A stretch of DNA of 64,000 nt from Spirochaetae bacterium HGW-Spirochaetae-3. Its GTDB lineage: Bacteria; Spirochaetota; Spirochaetia; Treponematales; UBA12059. Where the stretch lies: contig PGXV01000002.1 of the NCBI GenBank assembly GCA_002839315.1, positions 124,001 through 188,000 of the forward strand, given 5' to 3'. The notes beneath the pieces are model-generated. The model was not told the origin of the DNA and did not search any database. It was given only the letters and a program-made list of their open reading frames with translations. Positions 45,794 through 53,544 of this stretch are shown here, piece by piece. The position numbers were made by a program, and so were the translations under genes. The stretch's first letter is position 1, and each line of letters begins with the position of its first letter.

Positions 45794-45999
45794 TCCACTC
45801 TCCCCGCTTCCGGATCGTCGGAAGCCGCGCCCTTGCCCGACCCCTTCCTGCGCCGCCTTACGCAGTCGGTCAGCAGGAACTCTATCTGTCCGTTGATCGA
45901 CCTGAAGTCGTCCTCGGCCCAGGCGGCGAGCTCCCGCCATAACGACGGCGAGAGTCGCAGCAACAGCTGTTTCTTGTCTGTATCCTTATCCATCGCCAT
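45790..45999 (-). CDS. Arc-type ribbon-helix-helix protein
   Basis: A 69-residue protein from ATG 45999 (ATG 45993 is an alternative). [20 protein letters not shown] followed by [20 protein letters not shown] is the Arc/MetJ ribbon-helix-helix pattern: a beta strand (LLLRL), helix 1 and helix 2 with a N-G-Q-I-E-x-L-L core typical of Arc proteins. The tail is basic, then acidic. Such dimers bind short tandem palindromes. It lies between the SPFH and ATPase genes and overlaps the latter by four bases, so it is likely the operon's own regulator. Confidence 0.85.
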   Translation of the reverse strand: MAMDKDTDKKQLLLRLSPSLWRELAAWAEDDFRSINGQIEFLLTDCVRRRRKGSGKGAASDDPEAGRVE

Positions 46000-46016
46000 A
46001 GGCCGCGCGCCCGGCG

Positions 46017-47033
46017 TCAGTATATGGATCCGGAATTGACCACGGGCTGGGCGTCCTTGTTGGAGCACAGCACCACGAGCAGGTTGCTTACCATCGAAGC
46101 CTTGCGTTCCTCGTCCAGCTCGACGATATTATTCGCGCTCAGCTTCTCCAGCGCCATCTCGACCATGCCGACAGCGCCTTCCACTATCATCTGCCTCGCC
46201 GCTATGATCGCGGACGCCTGCTGGCGCTGGAGCATCGCGGCCGCTATCTCGGGCGCGTACGACAGGTGCGTTATACGCGCCTCGAGTATCTCGATGCCCG
46301 CTATGACGGTCTTCTGCTGGATCTCTTCCAGCAGGCGCTGGGCGACCTCCTGGCTACTGCCGCGCAGGGAGGTCTCGTCGTCGGTCGAATCGTACGGATA
46401 CAGGCGGACGATGTTGCGGAGCGCCGAATCGCACTGGATAGACAGGTACTCGAAGTAGTCGTCGACGTTGAGGAGCGCCTTCGTCGCGTTCACTACCTTC
46501 CAGATGACGACGATGCCTATGATGATGGGATTGCCCTGCGCGTCGTTGATCTTCTGCTTGTCGTTATTCAGCGTCATCGCCTTGAGCGATATGGTCCTCG
46601 CGGCCCTCTGGGCCCTGGATGACGCGCCTTTATTCGGGCCCTGTGCCTTTTCGGCCGCCGCGAGCTCGCTCGCCTTCGGGGACGGGACGGCCGATACGAA
46701 CGGATTGACGAAGAAGTAGCCCGCTTCGGCCAGACTACCGTAATACCTGCCGAACAGGGTGAATACCATGGCCTCGTTCGGCTTGAGCACCTTCAGGCCC
46801 GCGAACAGGACGGGCCCGACGATGCAGAGGTACGCGAGCCCGACGGACAGTCCGGCCGCCAGGGCCGGCGTCATGCCTGTACCCTCGCTCAGCGCCCCGC
46901 ATAGAACGACCAGGACCGTCGCTCCGGCCATCAGCGCGATATTCAGCAGCAGTATAGCCATCCCGGAAACGCGCCACGGCGTACGCTCCTCTACGGGGAT
47001 GTTCTTCATCGGAGTACCTTCGGTTTCCTTCAT
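46017..47033 (-). CDS. SPFH/band 7 (prohibitin-like) membrane protein
   Basis: A 338-residue protein from ATG 47033, preceded by AAAGGA. Two N-terminal membrane helices ([40 protein letters not shown]) are followed by an SPFH domain ([65 protein letters not shown]) and a helical tail. A loop of about 45 residues rich in Ala, Ser, Lys and Arg (residues about 115-150) is not usual. SPFH proteins form membrane scaffolds. First gene of the operon with ribbon-helix-helix, ABC, small membrane and YbjQ genes. Confidence 0.9.
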   Translation of the reverse strand: MKETEGTPMKNIPVEERTPWRVSGMAILLLNIALMAGATVLVVLCGALSEGTGMTPALAAGLSVGLAYLCIVGPVLFAGLKVLKPNEAMVFTLFGRYYGSLAEAGYFFVNPFVSAVPSPKASELAAAEKAQGPNKGASSRAQRAARTISLKAMTLNNDKQKINDAQGNPIIIGIVVIWKVVNATKALLNVDDYFEYLSIQCDSALRNIVRLYPYDSTDDETSLRGSSQEVAQRLLEEIQQKTVIAGIEILEARITHLSYAPEIAAAMLQRQQASAIIAARQMIVEGAVGMVEMALEKLSANNIVELDEERKASMVSNLLVVLCSNKDAQPVVNSGSIY

Positions 47034-47062
47034 CTTCTTTTCCTTTCGCCCGCGACGGGGGC

Positions 47063-47084
47063 TTGATATCATATTGATATCATA
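47063..47084 (-). promoter_or_regulatory. Two tandem 11-bp units with TGATATCA palindromes (probable operator)
   Basis: The unit TTGATATCATA occurs twice in direct contact (47063-47073 and 47074-47084), each holding the 8-bp palindrome TGATATCA (47064-47071 and 47075-47082). The centres are 11 bp apart, one helical turn. The predicted start site of the SPFH operon, near 47081, falls in the array. This is the arrangement bound by ribbon-helix-helix repressors, and one is encoded by the operon. Confidence 0.65.
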
Positions 47085-47087
47085 TAG

Positions 47088-47116
47088 ATAGTATATCGCC
47101 TTTCGGAGAACGTCAA
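47088..47116 (-). promoter_or_regulatory. Sigma-70-type promoter of the SPFH/RHH/ABC operon
   Basis: TTGACG (47111-47116), a 17-bp spacer and TACTAT (47088-47093) on the minus strand. Leader of about 48 bases before ATG 47033. Confidence 0.72.
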
Positions 47117-47147
47117 TATACCGACCTTGTTGCCCGCGGGATTTTGC

Positions 47148-47153
47148 TATACA
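47148..47153 (+). promoter_or_regulatory. -10 element before the ttcA-like gene
   Basis: TATACA ends 7 bases before GTG 47161; the -35 region is weak. Expected start at or next to the GTG. Confidence 0.4.
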
Positions 47154-47160
47154 AAGACTC

Positions 47161-47883
47161 GTGACCAGAACCATAGAACAAGCCGTCGACGGACTCGTCG
47201 TCAAGGCGCTCAAGACCTGGGACATGATACGCCCGGGCGATCGCGTACTCGTGGGCGCCTCGGGAGGCAAGGATTCGGCGGTGCTGATGCGCGACCTCGC
47301 GTTGAAGAAGCGCCAAGGCCGGCTTGACGCCGACGTCGTAGGCCTCCATATACGCAACGACTTCTCGCCGCATGCGCTGTCGGAACGGCTGAAGGCGGAA
47401 TACGCCGACTGGGGAGTGCCGCTCGTCGTCAAGGACGTCGCGGTGGAAGGCCGGCTCAAGCCGGGCCGCAGGATGAACTGCTACTGGTGCAGCACCCAGC
47501 GCCGCACGGAGCTGATACGCTACGCGATGGCCGAGGGCTTTACCGCGGTGGCCTTGGGCCACCACCTCGATGACGTGCTGGAGACGCTATTCATGAACAT
47601 GATGCGCAAGGGCGAACTGTCGACGATGCCGCCGGTAGTCGAGTACCGCAAGTATCCGCTCAGGATAATCAGGCCGCTGTACCTGGTCGAGGAGAAGCAG
47701 GTCGTCGAGCTGGCGACGAAGCTCGGCTTCGTCGCGTCAACCTGTACCTGCGGCTATAACGACCATTCGGAGCGGGACAGGACGAGGGAGCGGATAGAGG
47801 CGCTGACCGGAGGCTCGTCGGACGTCAAGCGCAACATCCTCGAGTCGCTCCGGCACGTCAACGCCGAGTACCTGCCGACCTGA
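47161..47883 (+). CDS. TtcA-like tRNA 2-thiocytidine synthase / PP-loop protein
   Basis: A 240-residue protein from GTG 47161, which is needed to keep the conserved N-terminus (MIRPGDRVLVGASGGKDS). The PP-loop SGGKDS is at residues about 35-40. TtcA proteins have a CxxC that holds an Fe-S cluster, here CYWC (in MNCYWCSTQRR), and a further cysteine pair in ASTCTCGYN. GHHLDDVLETLFMNM is the second conserved block. It probably thiolates cytidine 32 of tRNA or a related base. A TATACA -10 lies 7 bases upstream and no Shine-Dalgarno sequence is seen. Its last 26 bases overlap the convergent nudC-like gene. Confidence 0.88.
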   Translation: MTRTIEQAVDGLVVKALKTWDMIRPGDRVLVGASGGKDSAVLMRDLALKKRQGRLDADVVGLHIRNDFSPHALSERLKAEYADWGVPLVVKDVAVEGRLKPGRRMNCYWCSTQRRTELIRYAMAEGFTAVALGHHLDDVLETLFMNMMRKGELSTMPPVVEYRKYPLRIIRPLYLVEEKQVVELATKLGFVASTCTCGYNDHSERDRTRERIEALTGGSSDVKRNILESLRHVNAEYLPT

Positions 47884-48658
47884 TATCCGAGAACGCCGCG
47901 TCGATAAGCCGGCGCGACAGGCTACCGGGCATGGGCAGCGGCGGATGGTCGTCGGGGCCGAACCATCCGGCTTCCGCGATCTCGACGCCGTCGGGCGCCA
48001 GTTCCCCCGAGGCCCACTCGGCAGACAGGCCGACCATCAGCTGATCGGGGAAGGGCCAGGGCTGTGAACCGAGGTAGGCGCGGGGCTCCACCTCTATGGA
48101 AACTTCCTCGAGCACTTCACGCCTCACGCAGCCTTCGAGGGTCTCGCCCGGCTCGACGAATCCGGCCAGCACGCTCCAGGTGCCCGCCTTGAACGACGCG
48201 TTACGGGCGAGGAGGAGGCGGTCGCCCCTGCGGACGACGGCCAGCACCGCGGGCGATATGCGCGGGAACGCCAGGGCGCCGCAACCGGGGCAGAGCCTGG
48301 CTATCTCGTCGGGCTTGTCGCCGTTCGGGGCGCCGCAACGGCCGCAGAACCTCGTCGAGGCGCGCCAGCCGACGTACGCCAGAGCGCGGGCGGCGCCGAT
48401 CCAATCTCTTTCGGGCAAGGCGCCGATTACGGAGCGGAACGGCCTCCATTCCCAGCCGTCAGGCGCCTGGACCGTCTGCGGATACGACTCCGATACCGGT
48501 CCGGAGGGAAAGACGACGCGCTCGAGGGGATCGGGCAGAGGCGCCGCCGCGCAGTCCAGGTCGGCGGCGCCTCGCTCGAGCGGCGAATCCGCCCTGACGA
48601 GTATCTCGGCGCCGCGGAACGCGAGCCGGGAAGCGGCGGACGTGCGGGCGTCGGTCAT
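47858..48658 (-). CDS. nudC: NADH pyrophosphatase NudC-like Nudix hydrolase
   Basis: A 266-residue protein. A zinc ribbon (CGRCGAPNGD...LCPGCGA) lies near residues 100-125. The Nudix box is GFVEPGETLEGCVRREVLEE, and the diagnostic SQPWPFPDQLM follows. This is the NudC set: cleavage of NADH, and removal of NAD caps from RNA in known members. The start ATG 48658 overlaps the stop of the small upstream gene by four bases (ATGA), so the two are coupled. Confidence 0.93.
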   Translation of the reverse strand: MTDARTSAASRLAFRGAEILVRADSPLERGAADLDCAAAPLPDPLERVVFPSGPVSESYPQTVQAPDGWEWRPFRSVIGALPERDWIGAARALAYVGWRASTRFCGRCGAPNGDKPDEIARLCPGCGALAFPRISPAVLAVVRRGDRLLLARNASFKAGTWSVLAGFVEPGETLEGCVRREVLEEVSIEVEPRAYLGSQPWPFPDQLMVGLSAEWASGELAPDGVEIAEAGWFGPDDHPPLPMPGSLSRRLIDAAFSDIRSAGTRR

Positions 48659-48966
48659 TCTTCCGACTTCGCCTCGCCGTAGAATTTGACGTACTCGTTC
48701 TTCTTGCCGGCGTGTTTCTTGCAGACCGCGAGGACGCGGTCGAGTTCCCGCCGCTCGGCTTCGTCGAGGCCGGCCTCGAGCACCGATTCAAGCTCCGCGG
48801 TCAGCGCGGGCCCCTGGAGCGCGTTGAACGACGCGTCTACCGTATCGGAGACGAAACGCAGGCAACAACCGGAGTCCTGGGGGAATTTCCTGAAGACGCG
48901 CTCTACCTCGAATACCGCGATCAGGGGTTCGCCCTCCGGATCCTCTACCGAAACGAATACGCTCAT
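48655..48966 (-). CDS. Hypothetical small soluble protein
   Basis: I do not recognise this 103-residue protein. It has a beta-rich N-terminus (SVFVSVEDPEGEPLIAVFEV), a DSGCCLRFV segment and a helical, charged C-terminal half (DEAERRELDRVLAVCKKHAG). GAGGAGG precedes ATG 48966 with good spacing. Codon use and the four-base overlap with nudC support it as a real gene. It may help or regulate NudC. Confidence 0.7.
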   Translation of the reverse strand: MSVFVSVEDPEGEPLIAVFEVERVFRKFPQDSGCCLRFVSDTVDASFNALQGPALTAELESVLEAGLDEAERRELDRVLAVCKKHAGKKNEYVKFYGEAKSEE

Positions 48967-49029
48967 ACGGCCTCCTCGCGTGGGCGAGTATACGTCGCGG
49001 CGCCGCGTCGGTAAAGTCCGGAGCTCCGC

Positions 49030-49476
49030 CTATCGTTCGGTCGGCGCCCCGGCGAGCGCGCGCAAACCCAGTAAGTAGCTACGAGGGCCGAAGCCGCAGA
49101 TTTGGCCGACGCAGACGGGAGCCAACACGGATTCGCGCCGGAACGATTCGCGCGCGTGGACGTTGGACAGGTGCACCTCGACCACGGGAAGGCCTATAGC
49201 GCTTATCGCGTCCCGGATCGCTATCGAGTAATGCGTATACGCCCCGGCGTTGAGGACGATGCCGTCCACCGTCCCGAGGCACGCGTGGATGCGATCCACC
49301 AGGTCGCCCTCCGAATTTGACTGGAAGAACTCCGCCTCTACGCCGAGGATCCTGGCCTCGGCGGCGATATCGGCGTTTATCTCGTCGAGCGTCTTTCGGC
49401 CGTAGACACCGGGCTCGCGCGTCCCGAGCATATCCAGGTTAGGTCCGTGGATGATGGCAACCCGCTTGATAGTCAT
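49030..49476 (-). CDS. aroQ: 3-dehydroquinate dehydratase, type II
   Basis: A 148-residue type II dehydroquinase. The N-terminal [19 protein letters not shown] carries the active-site tyrosine; [31 protein letters not shown] and [15 protein letters not shown] hold the other conserved residues, including the catalytic histidine and the arginine. It makes 3-dehydroshikimate in the shikimate pathway. GGGAGG precedes ATG 49476. No other aromatic-pathway gene is adjacent. Confidence 0.96.
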   Translation of the reverse strand: MTIKRVAIIHGPNLDMLGTREPGVYGRKTLDEINADIAAEARILGVEAEFFQSNSEGDLVDRIHACLGTVDGIVLNAGAYTHYSIAIRDAISAIGLPVVEVHLSNVHARESFRRESVLAPVCVGQICGFGPRSYLLGLRALAGAPTER

Positions 49477-49557
49477 GGGTAATCCTCCCGTCGATAGACC
49501 ACTCTAGCCGTAGCGAAGAGCGCCTGTCAAACGCGATTTTCATTGCGATAGCGACGC

Positions 49558-49586
49558 TTGACAGGAAAATACCATTGCGGTATTGT
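49558..49586 (+). promoter_or_regulatory. Promoter of the rrf2 gene
   Basis: TTGACA (49558-49563), a 17-bp spacer and TATTGT (49581-49586). The -10 ends 9 bases before ATG 49596, so the transcript has at most a few leader bases. Confidence 0.65.
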
Positions 49587-49592
49587 AATACC
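49579..49592 (+). promoter_or_regulatory. Operator 1: GGTATT-GT-AATACC over the rrf2 promoter
   Basis: A perfect 6-bp-arm palindrome that covers the -10. A second half-site pair ATACC-N5-GGTAT overlaps it upstream (49570-49584). A near copy is found at 50093-50106, 12 of 14 bases identical, so it looks like the site of the Rrf2 protein encoded here. Confidence 0.6.
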
Positions 49593-49595
49593 ATA

Positions 49596-50048
49596 ATGCC
49601 TGTTAATGGGATCGTCCATCTGTCCGACGCCAGCCTCATAGCCATCCACGCGCTCGCCGGATTGGCGGCGGCGCCCGGGCGCCTCGTTCAAAGCAAGGAA
49701 CTCGCTGCCATCATCGACGCCAGCGAAAACCACCTGGCCAAGGTCATGCAACGGCTGGTGCGGGCGGGGATAGTACGTTCGGTCAAGGGACCGAACGGAG
49801 GATTCCAGCTTGACCGTCCGGCGGGCGACATTAGCTTCAGGGAGGCGATCGAGGCCGTCGACGGTCCCTTGACCGGAGACTTCTGCCCTTTCAGGACGGA
49901 CCGATGCCATCCCGACAACTGCATCTTCGGGCACGAGATATCGCGTCATGCCGCGGAACTCGTAGCTTACCTCGGGGACAGGACCATCGCCGACATAGCC
50001 GCAGAACAGGCGGGAAAGATAGCCCCGGATTATACGGTCTCCCGCTAA
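49596..50048 (+). CDS. Rrf2-family (Fe-S type) transcriptional regulator
   Basis: A 150-residue protein from ATG 49596. The winged helix is in LVQSKELAAIIDASENHLAK and VRSVKGPNGGFQLDRPAGDI, as in IscR/NsrR. Three cysteines, Cys97, Cys104 and Cys109 (DFCPFRTDRCHPDNCIFG), have the spacing of an Fe-S cluster site, so it probably senses nitric oxide, oxygen or cluster status. The next genes encode a ferredoxin-type protein and the hybrid cluster protein, which in other bacteria are NO-response genes. It shares an operator with them. No Shine-Dalgarno sequence; leaderless start likely. Confidence 0.9.
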   Translation: MPVNGIVHLSDASLIAIHALAGLAAAPGRLVQSKELAAIIDASENHLAKVMQRLVRAGIVRSVKGPNGGFQLDRPAGDISFREAIEAVDGPLTGDFCPFRTDRCHPDNCIFGHEISRHAAELVAYLGDRTIADIAAEQAGKIAPDYTVSR

Positions 50049-50092
50049 GCGGCTCGGGAAGGGCGATACAGAGTAGCGATATTACTTGTTTG

Positions 50093-50106
50093 GGTATTTT
50101 AGTACC
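50093..50106 (+). promoter_or_regulatory. Operator 2: GGTATT-TT-AGTACC before the ferredoxin-hcp operon
   Basis: It matches operator 1 at 12 of 14 bases. The similarity goes on downstream (CCTGTTA-R-TG in both), so the two promoter regions look duplicated. No clear -10 is seen; TTGTTT at 50086 may be the -35. Confidence 0.55.
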
Positions 50107-50147
50107 ACTTTACCTGTTAGTGAGAACCAGTGATTGAGGAGGATACG

Positions 50148-51074
50148 ATGCCAACGAGAACGGTTATAGAGATCGACGAGGATCTGTGCGACGGATGCGG
50201 CCAGTGCGCCACCGGCTGCCATGAGGGCGCGCTCCGTATAATCGACGGCAAGGCCCGCCTCGTAGGAGAGAGCCTATGCGACGGCCTGGGCGCATGCATA
50301 GGCGAATGCCCGCGCGGCGCCCTCAAGACCGTCCAGCGCGACGTCGAGGAATACGACGAGCGCCGCGTCATCGAGCACATCCTGCCCATGGGCGAGGCTA
50401 CCGTCGCCGCCCACCTCGATCACCTGAAGAGCCACGGCCAGGATACCTGGCACGCCCAGGCGGTCGCCGTCCTAGAAGAGAAAGGCATCGCCGTCCCGGC
50501 CCCGCTTAGTCCCGCCGCCGGCTCCCGATTCGGCGACCTGCTTCGAAGCCCGGCCGCCGGGACGACGGCCCGCGTCGTGGATAACGGCATGTCCGGCTCC
50601 TGCCCCGGGTCCGCCGCCCGCTCGTTCGGCTACGGCGCCGCGCAGCGTTCCGCGCCGGCCGAAGGATCCCCTTCGGGATCCCCCTCGGGCGGCATGGCCT
50701 CGCGGCTGGAGCAGTGGCCGATTCAGCTCCATCTCGTCAATCCGCGCGCCCCGTATTTCGCCGGAGCCCACGTGCTCATCGCGGCCGACTGCACGGCGTT
50801 CGCGTGCGGCGCCTTCCATCAGACGCTGCTCGCCGGCCGCAGGCTCGTCATCGCGTGCCCCAAGCTCGATACCGGAAAGGAAATATACGTAGACAAGATA
50901 CGCGCGCTGATCGACGACTCGGGCGCGGCGTCGATAACGCTGGCCATCATGGAAGTCCCCTGCTGCGGCGGGCTCAAGCGACTCCTCGACGAGGCCATGG
51001 CCGGAGCGAAGCGCGACGTACCGGTCTCCGTGGTCGTCGTCGGCATAGAGGGCGGGAGCCTTACCTGGCTCTGA
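50148..51074 (+). CDS. 4Fe-4S ferredoxin-type protein with C-terminal redox domain
   Basis: A 308-residue protein from ATG 50148, with GAGGAGG upstream. Residues 8-60 form a two-cluster ferredoxin (CDGCGQCATGCHEGAL, LCDGLGACIGECPRGAL). A Gly/Ser-rich linker near residues 140-185 contains a hairpin-forming GGATCCC repeat. The C-terminal 110 residues carry more cysteines (ADCTAFACGAF, IACPKLD, MEVPCCGGLKRLL) in the way common to anaerobe proteins near Hcp. It probably hands electrons to the hybrid cluster protein encoded 120 bp downstream. Confidence 0.85.
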   Translation: MPTRTVIEIDEDLCDGCGQCATGCHEGALRIIDGKARLVGESLCDGLGACIGECPRGALKTVQRDVEEYDERRVIEHILPMGEATVAAHLDHLKSHGQDTWHAQAVAVLEEKGIAVPAPLSPAAGSRFGDLLRSPAAGTTARVVDNGMSGSCPGSAARSFGYGAAQRSAPAEGSPSGSPSGGMASRLEQWPIQLHLVNPRAPYFAGAHVLIAADCTAFACGAFHQTLLAGRRLVIACPKLDTGKEIYVDKIRALIDDSGAASITLAIMEVPCCGGLKRLLDEAMAGAKRDVPVSVVVVGIEGGSLTWL

Positions 51075-51106
51075 CGAGGTTTTTTTAAATCGAGAGGGAG
51101 GCGCTC

Positions 51107-51141
51107 GTCAGTCGAATGCACGATACTTGTATTCGACTGAC
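51107..51141 (+). promoter_or_regulatory. Long hairpin between the ferredoxin and hcp genes
   Basis: GTCAGTCGAAT (51107-51117) and ATTCGACTGAC (51131-51141) form a perfect 11-bp stem with a 13-base loop; no T run follows. It may set the relative amount of the two proteins by processing or partial termination, or be an operator. Confidence 0.55.
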
Positions 51142-51194
51142 CCAGCCTTACGTCGGACCGTCGGCCCGGCTCACGATAGAACGAGGAGGTGCTT

Positions 51195-52886
51195 ATGTTC
51201 TGTTATCAGTGTCAGGAGACCATAGGAAACAAGGGTTGCGCGGGAACGGCGGGCGCATGCGGCAAGAAGGCGCCGACGGCAGAACTCCAGGATCTGCTTA
51301 TCCATTCGCTAAAGGGCGTCTCGGCATGGACCGTAGAGGCCCGGGCTCGCGGCCTTCCTACCGACGACGCCGACGACGCGATCATGGAAGGCCTCTTCGC
51401 GACAATCACCAACGCCAACTTCGACGACGCGTACTTCCAGAAAGCCATCGGCGCGTCGCTTCGACTTCGCGACGACCTGCGCGACTCGGTTAACCGCGCC
51501 CGGGGCGCCTCCGGCTCCAAGGGCTGTCCCGCCTGCGGCGCCGACGAGGGCGTATCCGGCGAGAAGGCAATTCTCCGCTCAGACGCCGTCCTGTGGACGG
51601 CCGCGCCCCAGGACTACGCGTCCAAGGCCAGGACCGTAGGCGTACTGGCGACCTCGGACGAGGACGTCCGTTCGCTTCGCGAGCTGGTCGTGTACGGACT
51701 CAAGGGAATAGCGGCCTACGCCCATCACGCGTCGGTGCTCGGGGCGCGCGACCCGTCTATCTTCGCCTTCACGGCCCGGGCCCTGGCGGCGACGCTGGAC
51801 GACTCCATGACGGCGGAGGCGCTCACCGCCCTCGTACTGGAATGCGGCTCGACGGGAGTGAAGGCGATGGCGCTGCTCGACGGCGCCAACACGGGTACCT
51901 ACGGCAAGCCAGAGATAACGAAGGTCAACATCGGCGTCCGCGGCAACCCCGGCATCATCGTCTCCGGCCACGACCTCAAGGACCTGGAGATGCTCCTCGA
52001 GCAGACCAAGGGAAGCGGCGTCGACGTGTATACGCACGGCGAGATGCTCCCGGCCCACTCCTACCCCGCCTTCAAGAAATACTCCAACTTCGTCGGCAAT
52101 TACGGAAACGCCTGGTGGAAGCAGCGCGACGAATTCGAGTCGTTCGGCGGCCCCATACTGATGACGACCAACTGCATCGTCCCGCCCCCGGAATCTTATA
52201 AGGCCAGACTGTTCACTACGGGCGTGGCGGGCTTCCCCGGTTGCCCCCATATCGACGCGGACCCGAGCGGCCGTAAAGACTTCTCCGCGGTCATCGCCGC
52301 CGCCAAGTCCTGCAAGGCGCCCGAGGAGATCGAGACGGGAACCATCGCGGGTGGCTTCGCGCACGACCAGGTAGCGGCGCTCGCCGGCGACGTCGTAGCG
52401 GCCATAAAGGCCGGCAGGATCCGCAAATTCGTCGTAATGGCCGGGTGCGACGGCCGCGCCAAGGATCGCGGATACTATACGGATTTCGCGGCGGCCCTGC
52501 CGAAGGACGCGGTCATACTCACCGCCGGCTGCGCCAAGTACCGCTACAACAAGCTGGACCTGGGCGACATCGACGGCATTCCGCGCATCCTGGACGCGGG
52601 TCAGTGCAATGACTCGTACTCGCTCGTCGTAACGGCCCTGCTCCTCAAGGACGCGTTCGGGTTATCGGACATCAACGAGCTACCGATAGCGTTCAATATC
52701 GCGTGGTACGAGCAGAAGGCCGTCATCGTGCTGCTAGCGCTCCTGTCGCTCGGCGTCAAGAACATCCACCTGGGACCGACGCTCCCGGCCTTCCTGTCCC
52801 CGAACGTCGTAAAGGTGCTCGTCGATAGTTTCGGCATAGCGGGAATCGGCTCCGTAGAGGACGACCTTAAGCTACTCGTGGGCTGA
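51195..52886 (+). CDS. hcp: Hybrid cluster protein (hydroxylamine reductase)
   Basis: A 563-residue protein from ATG 51195, with GAGGAGG upstream. The N-terminal Fe-S motif is [20 protein letters not shown] with cysteines 3, 6, 15 and 22. The later cysteine and glutamate ligands of the hybrid cluster lie in segments such as [73 protein letters not shown] and [10 protein letters not shown]. It reduces hydroxylamine or nitric oxide in anaerobes. Placed after an Rrf2 regulator and a ferredoxin, it is most likely part of an NO or nitrosative stress response. Confidence 0.96.
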   Translation: MFCYQCQETIGNKGCAGTAGACGKKAPTAELQDLLIHSLKGVSAWTVEARARGLPTDDADDAIMEGLFATITNANFDDAYFQKAIGASLRLRDDLRDSVNRARGASGSKGCPACGADEGVSGEKAILRSDAVLWTAAPQDYASKARTVGVLATSDEDVRSLRELVVYGLKGIAAYAHHASVLGARDPSIFAFTARALAATLDDSMTAEALTALVLECGSTGVKAMALLDGANTGTYGKPEITKVNIGVRGNPGIIVSGHDLKDLEMLLEQTKGSGVDVYTHGEMLPAHSYPAFKKYSNFVGNYGNAWWKQRDEFESFGGPILMTTNCIVPPPESYKARLFTTGVAGFPGCPHIDADPSGRKDFSAVIAAAKSCKAPEEIETGTIAGGFAHDQVAALAGDVVAAIKAGRIRKFVVMAGCDGRAKDRGYYTDFAAALPKDAVILTAGCAKYRYNKLDLGDIDGIPRILDAGQCNDSYSLVVTALLLKDAFGLSDINELPIAFNIAWYEQKAVIVLLALLSLGVKNIHLGPTLPAFLSPNVVKVLVDSFGIAGIGSVEDDLKLLVG

Positions 52887-52909
52887 TTCTTCAGGATACC
52901 GAAGCGGAC

Positions 52910-53021
52910 AAGAGGATAAGAGACAAGAAAGAGAAAACGATGAACGAGAACGGCCTGCCCGGATAGCGGCATGGTTCCTTCGCTCGCTCGTCCTTGAATT
53001 CTCCTATTCTCTTATCCTCTT
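52910..53021. repeat. 14-bp perfect inverted repeat in the hcp-marR gap
   Basis: The arms are AAGAGGATAAGAGA (52910-52923) and TCTCTTATCCTCTT (53008-53021), 84 bases apart. The purine-rich left side and pyrimidine-rich right side continue weakly into the loop. It could form a long stem in RNA, serve as terminator for hcp, or mark a small mobile remnant. No transposase fragment is seen. Confidence 0.55.
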
Positions 53022-53057
53022 CGTTAAATAGATCGAATAGGCAGATCGGTTTTGTAG

Positions 53058-53063
53058 TATATT
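53058..53063 (+). promoter_or_regulatory. -10 element before the second marR gene
   Basis: TATATT ends 7 bases before ATG 53071, with no good -35 and no Shine-Dalgarno sequence. Confidence 0.4.
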
Positions 53064-53070
53064 CGTGAAC

Positions 53071-53544
53071 ATGGTCAAAGCAAGAAGCGGGGAAATGCCG
53101 CTCGAGAAGAATACCGCCGATGAGTTACTCTATAAAAGCCTGCGCTCGGTATACCATTTCGAGCGGAGCCTGATCGAGCGTTTCGGCTTGGGCTACCAGG
53201 AGATTTACCTGCTTCAACTGCTCCGCAGGCGCGAATCGGCCCGTATCGGAGAAATTTCATCCGCTCTGGGCATTCAGGTATTCTCGGCGACCAGGCTCGT
53301 GCAGCGGCTCGAGGCCCTCGGCTACGTCAGCAAGCGGCGCGACGAGCGCGATCGTCGGGGCGTCGAAGTAAGGCTGGAGCCGGAAGGCGACCGTTTCGTA
53401 GGGGAGATAGAGAAGCATAATTTCGAGTTGATATCGGGTTCCACCTCGCGGCTCTCGAGCGGCGATCAGGAAGCCTTCCTGATCGTCGCCCGGAACCTGG
53501 ACCACGCGCTCGGCGTCCAGGACAGGATAGACGTCGATCCCTAG
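53071..53544 (+). CDS. MarR-family transcriptional regulator (second)
   Basis: A 157-residue winged-helix protein from ATG 53071. RFGLGYQEIYLLQLLRRRES and IGEISSALGIQVFSATRLVQ give the helix-turn-helix, and KRRDERDRRGVEVRLEPEGD is the wing. The stop overlaps the end of the convergent cyclase-like gene. It is the nearest regulator to the palindrome between the cyclase-like and DUF362 genes, and may act there; I see no such site at its own promoter. No Shine-Dalgarno sequence; TATATT lies 7 bases upstream. Confidence 0.88.
   Translation: MVKARSGEMPLEKNTADELLYKSLRSVYHFERSLIERFGLGYQEIYLLQLLRRRESARIGEISSALGIQVFSATRLVQRLEALGYVSKRRDERDRRGVEVRLEPEGDRFVGEIEKHNFELISGSTSRLSSGDQEAFLIVARNLDHALGVQDRIDVDP

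Noticed and set aside
50664-50681. GGATCCC-CTTC-GGGATCC hairpin inside the ferredoxin gene
   Set aside because: It lies in the Gly/Ser/Pro linker of the coding region and is most simply a coding repeat; kept only as a remark in the gene entry.
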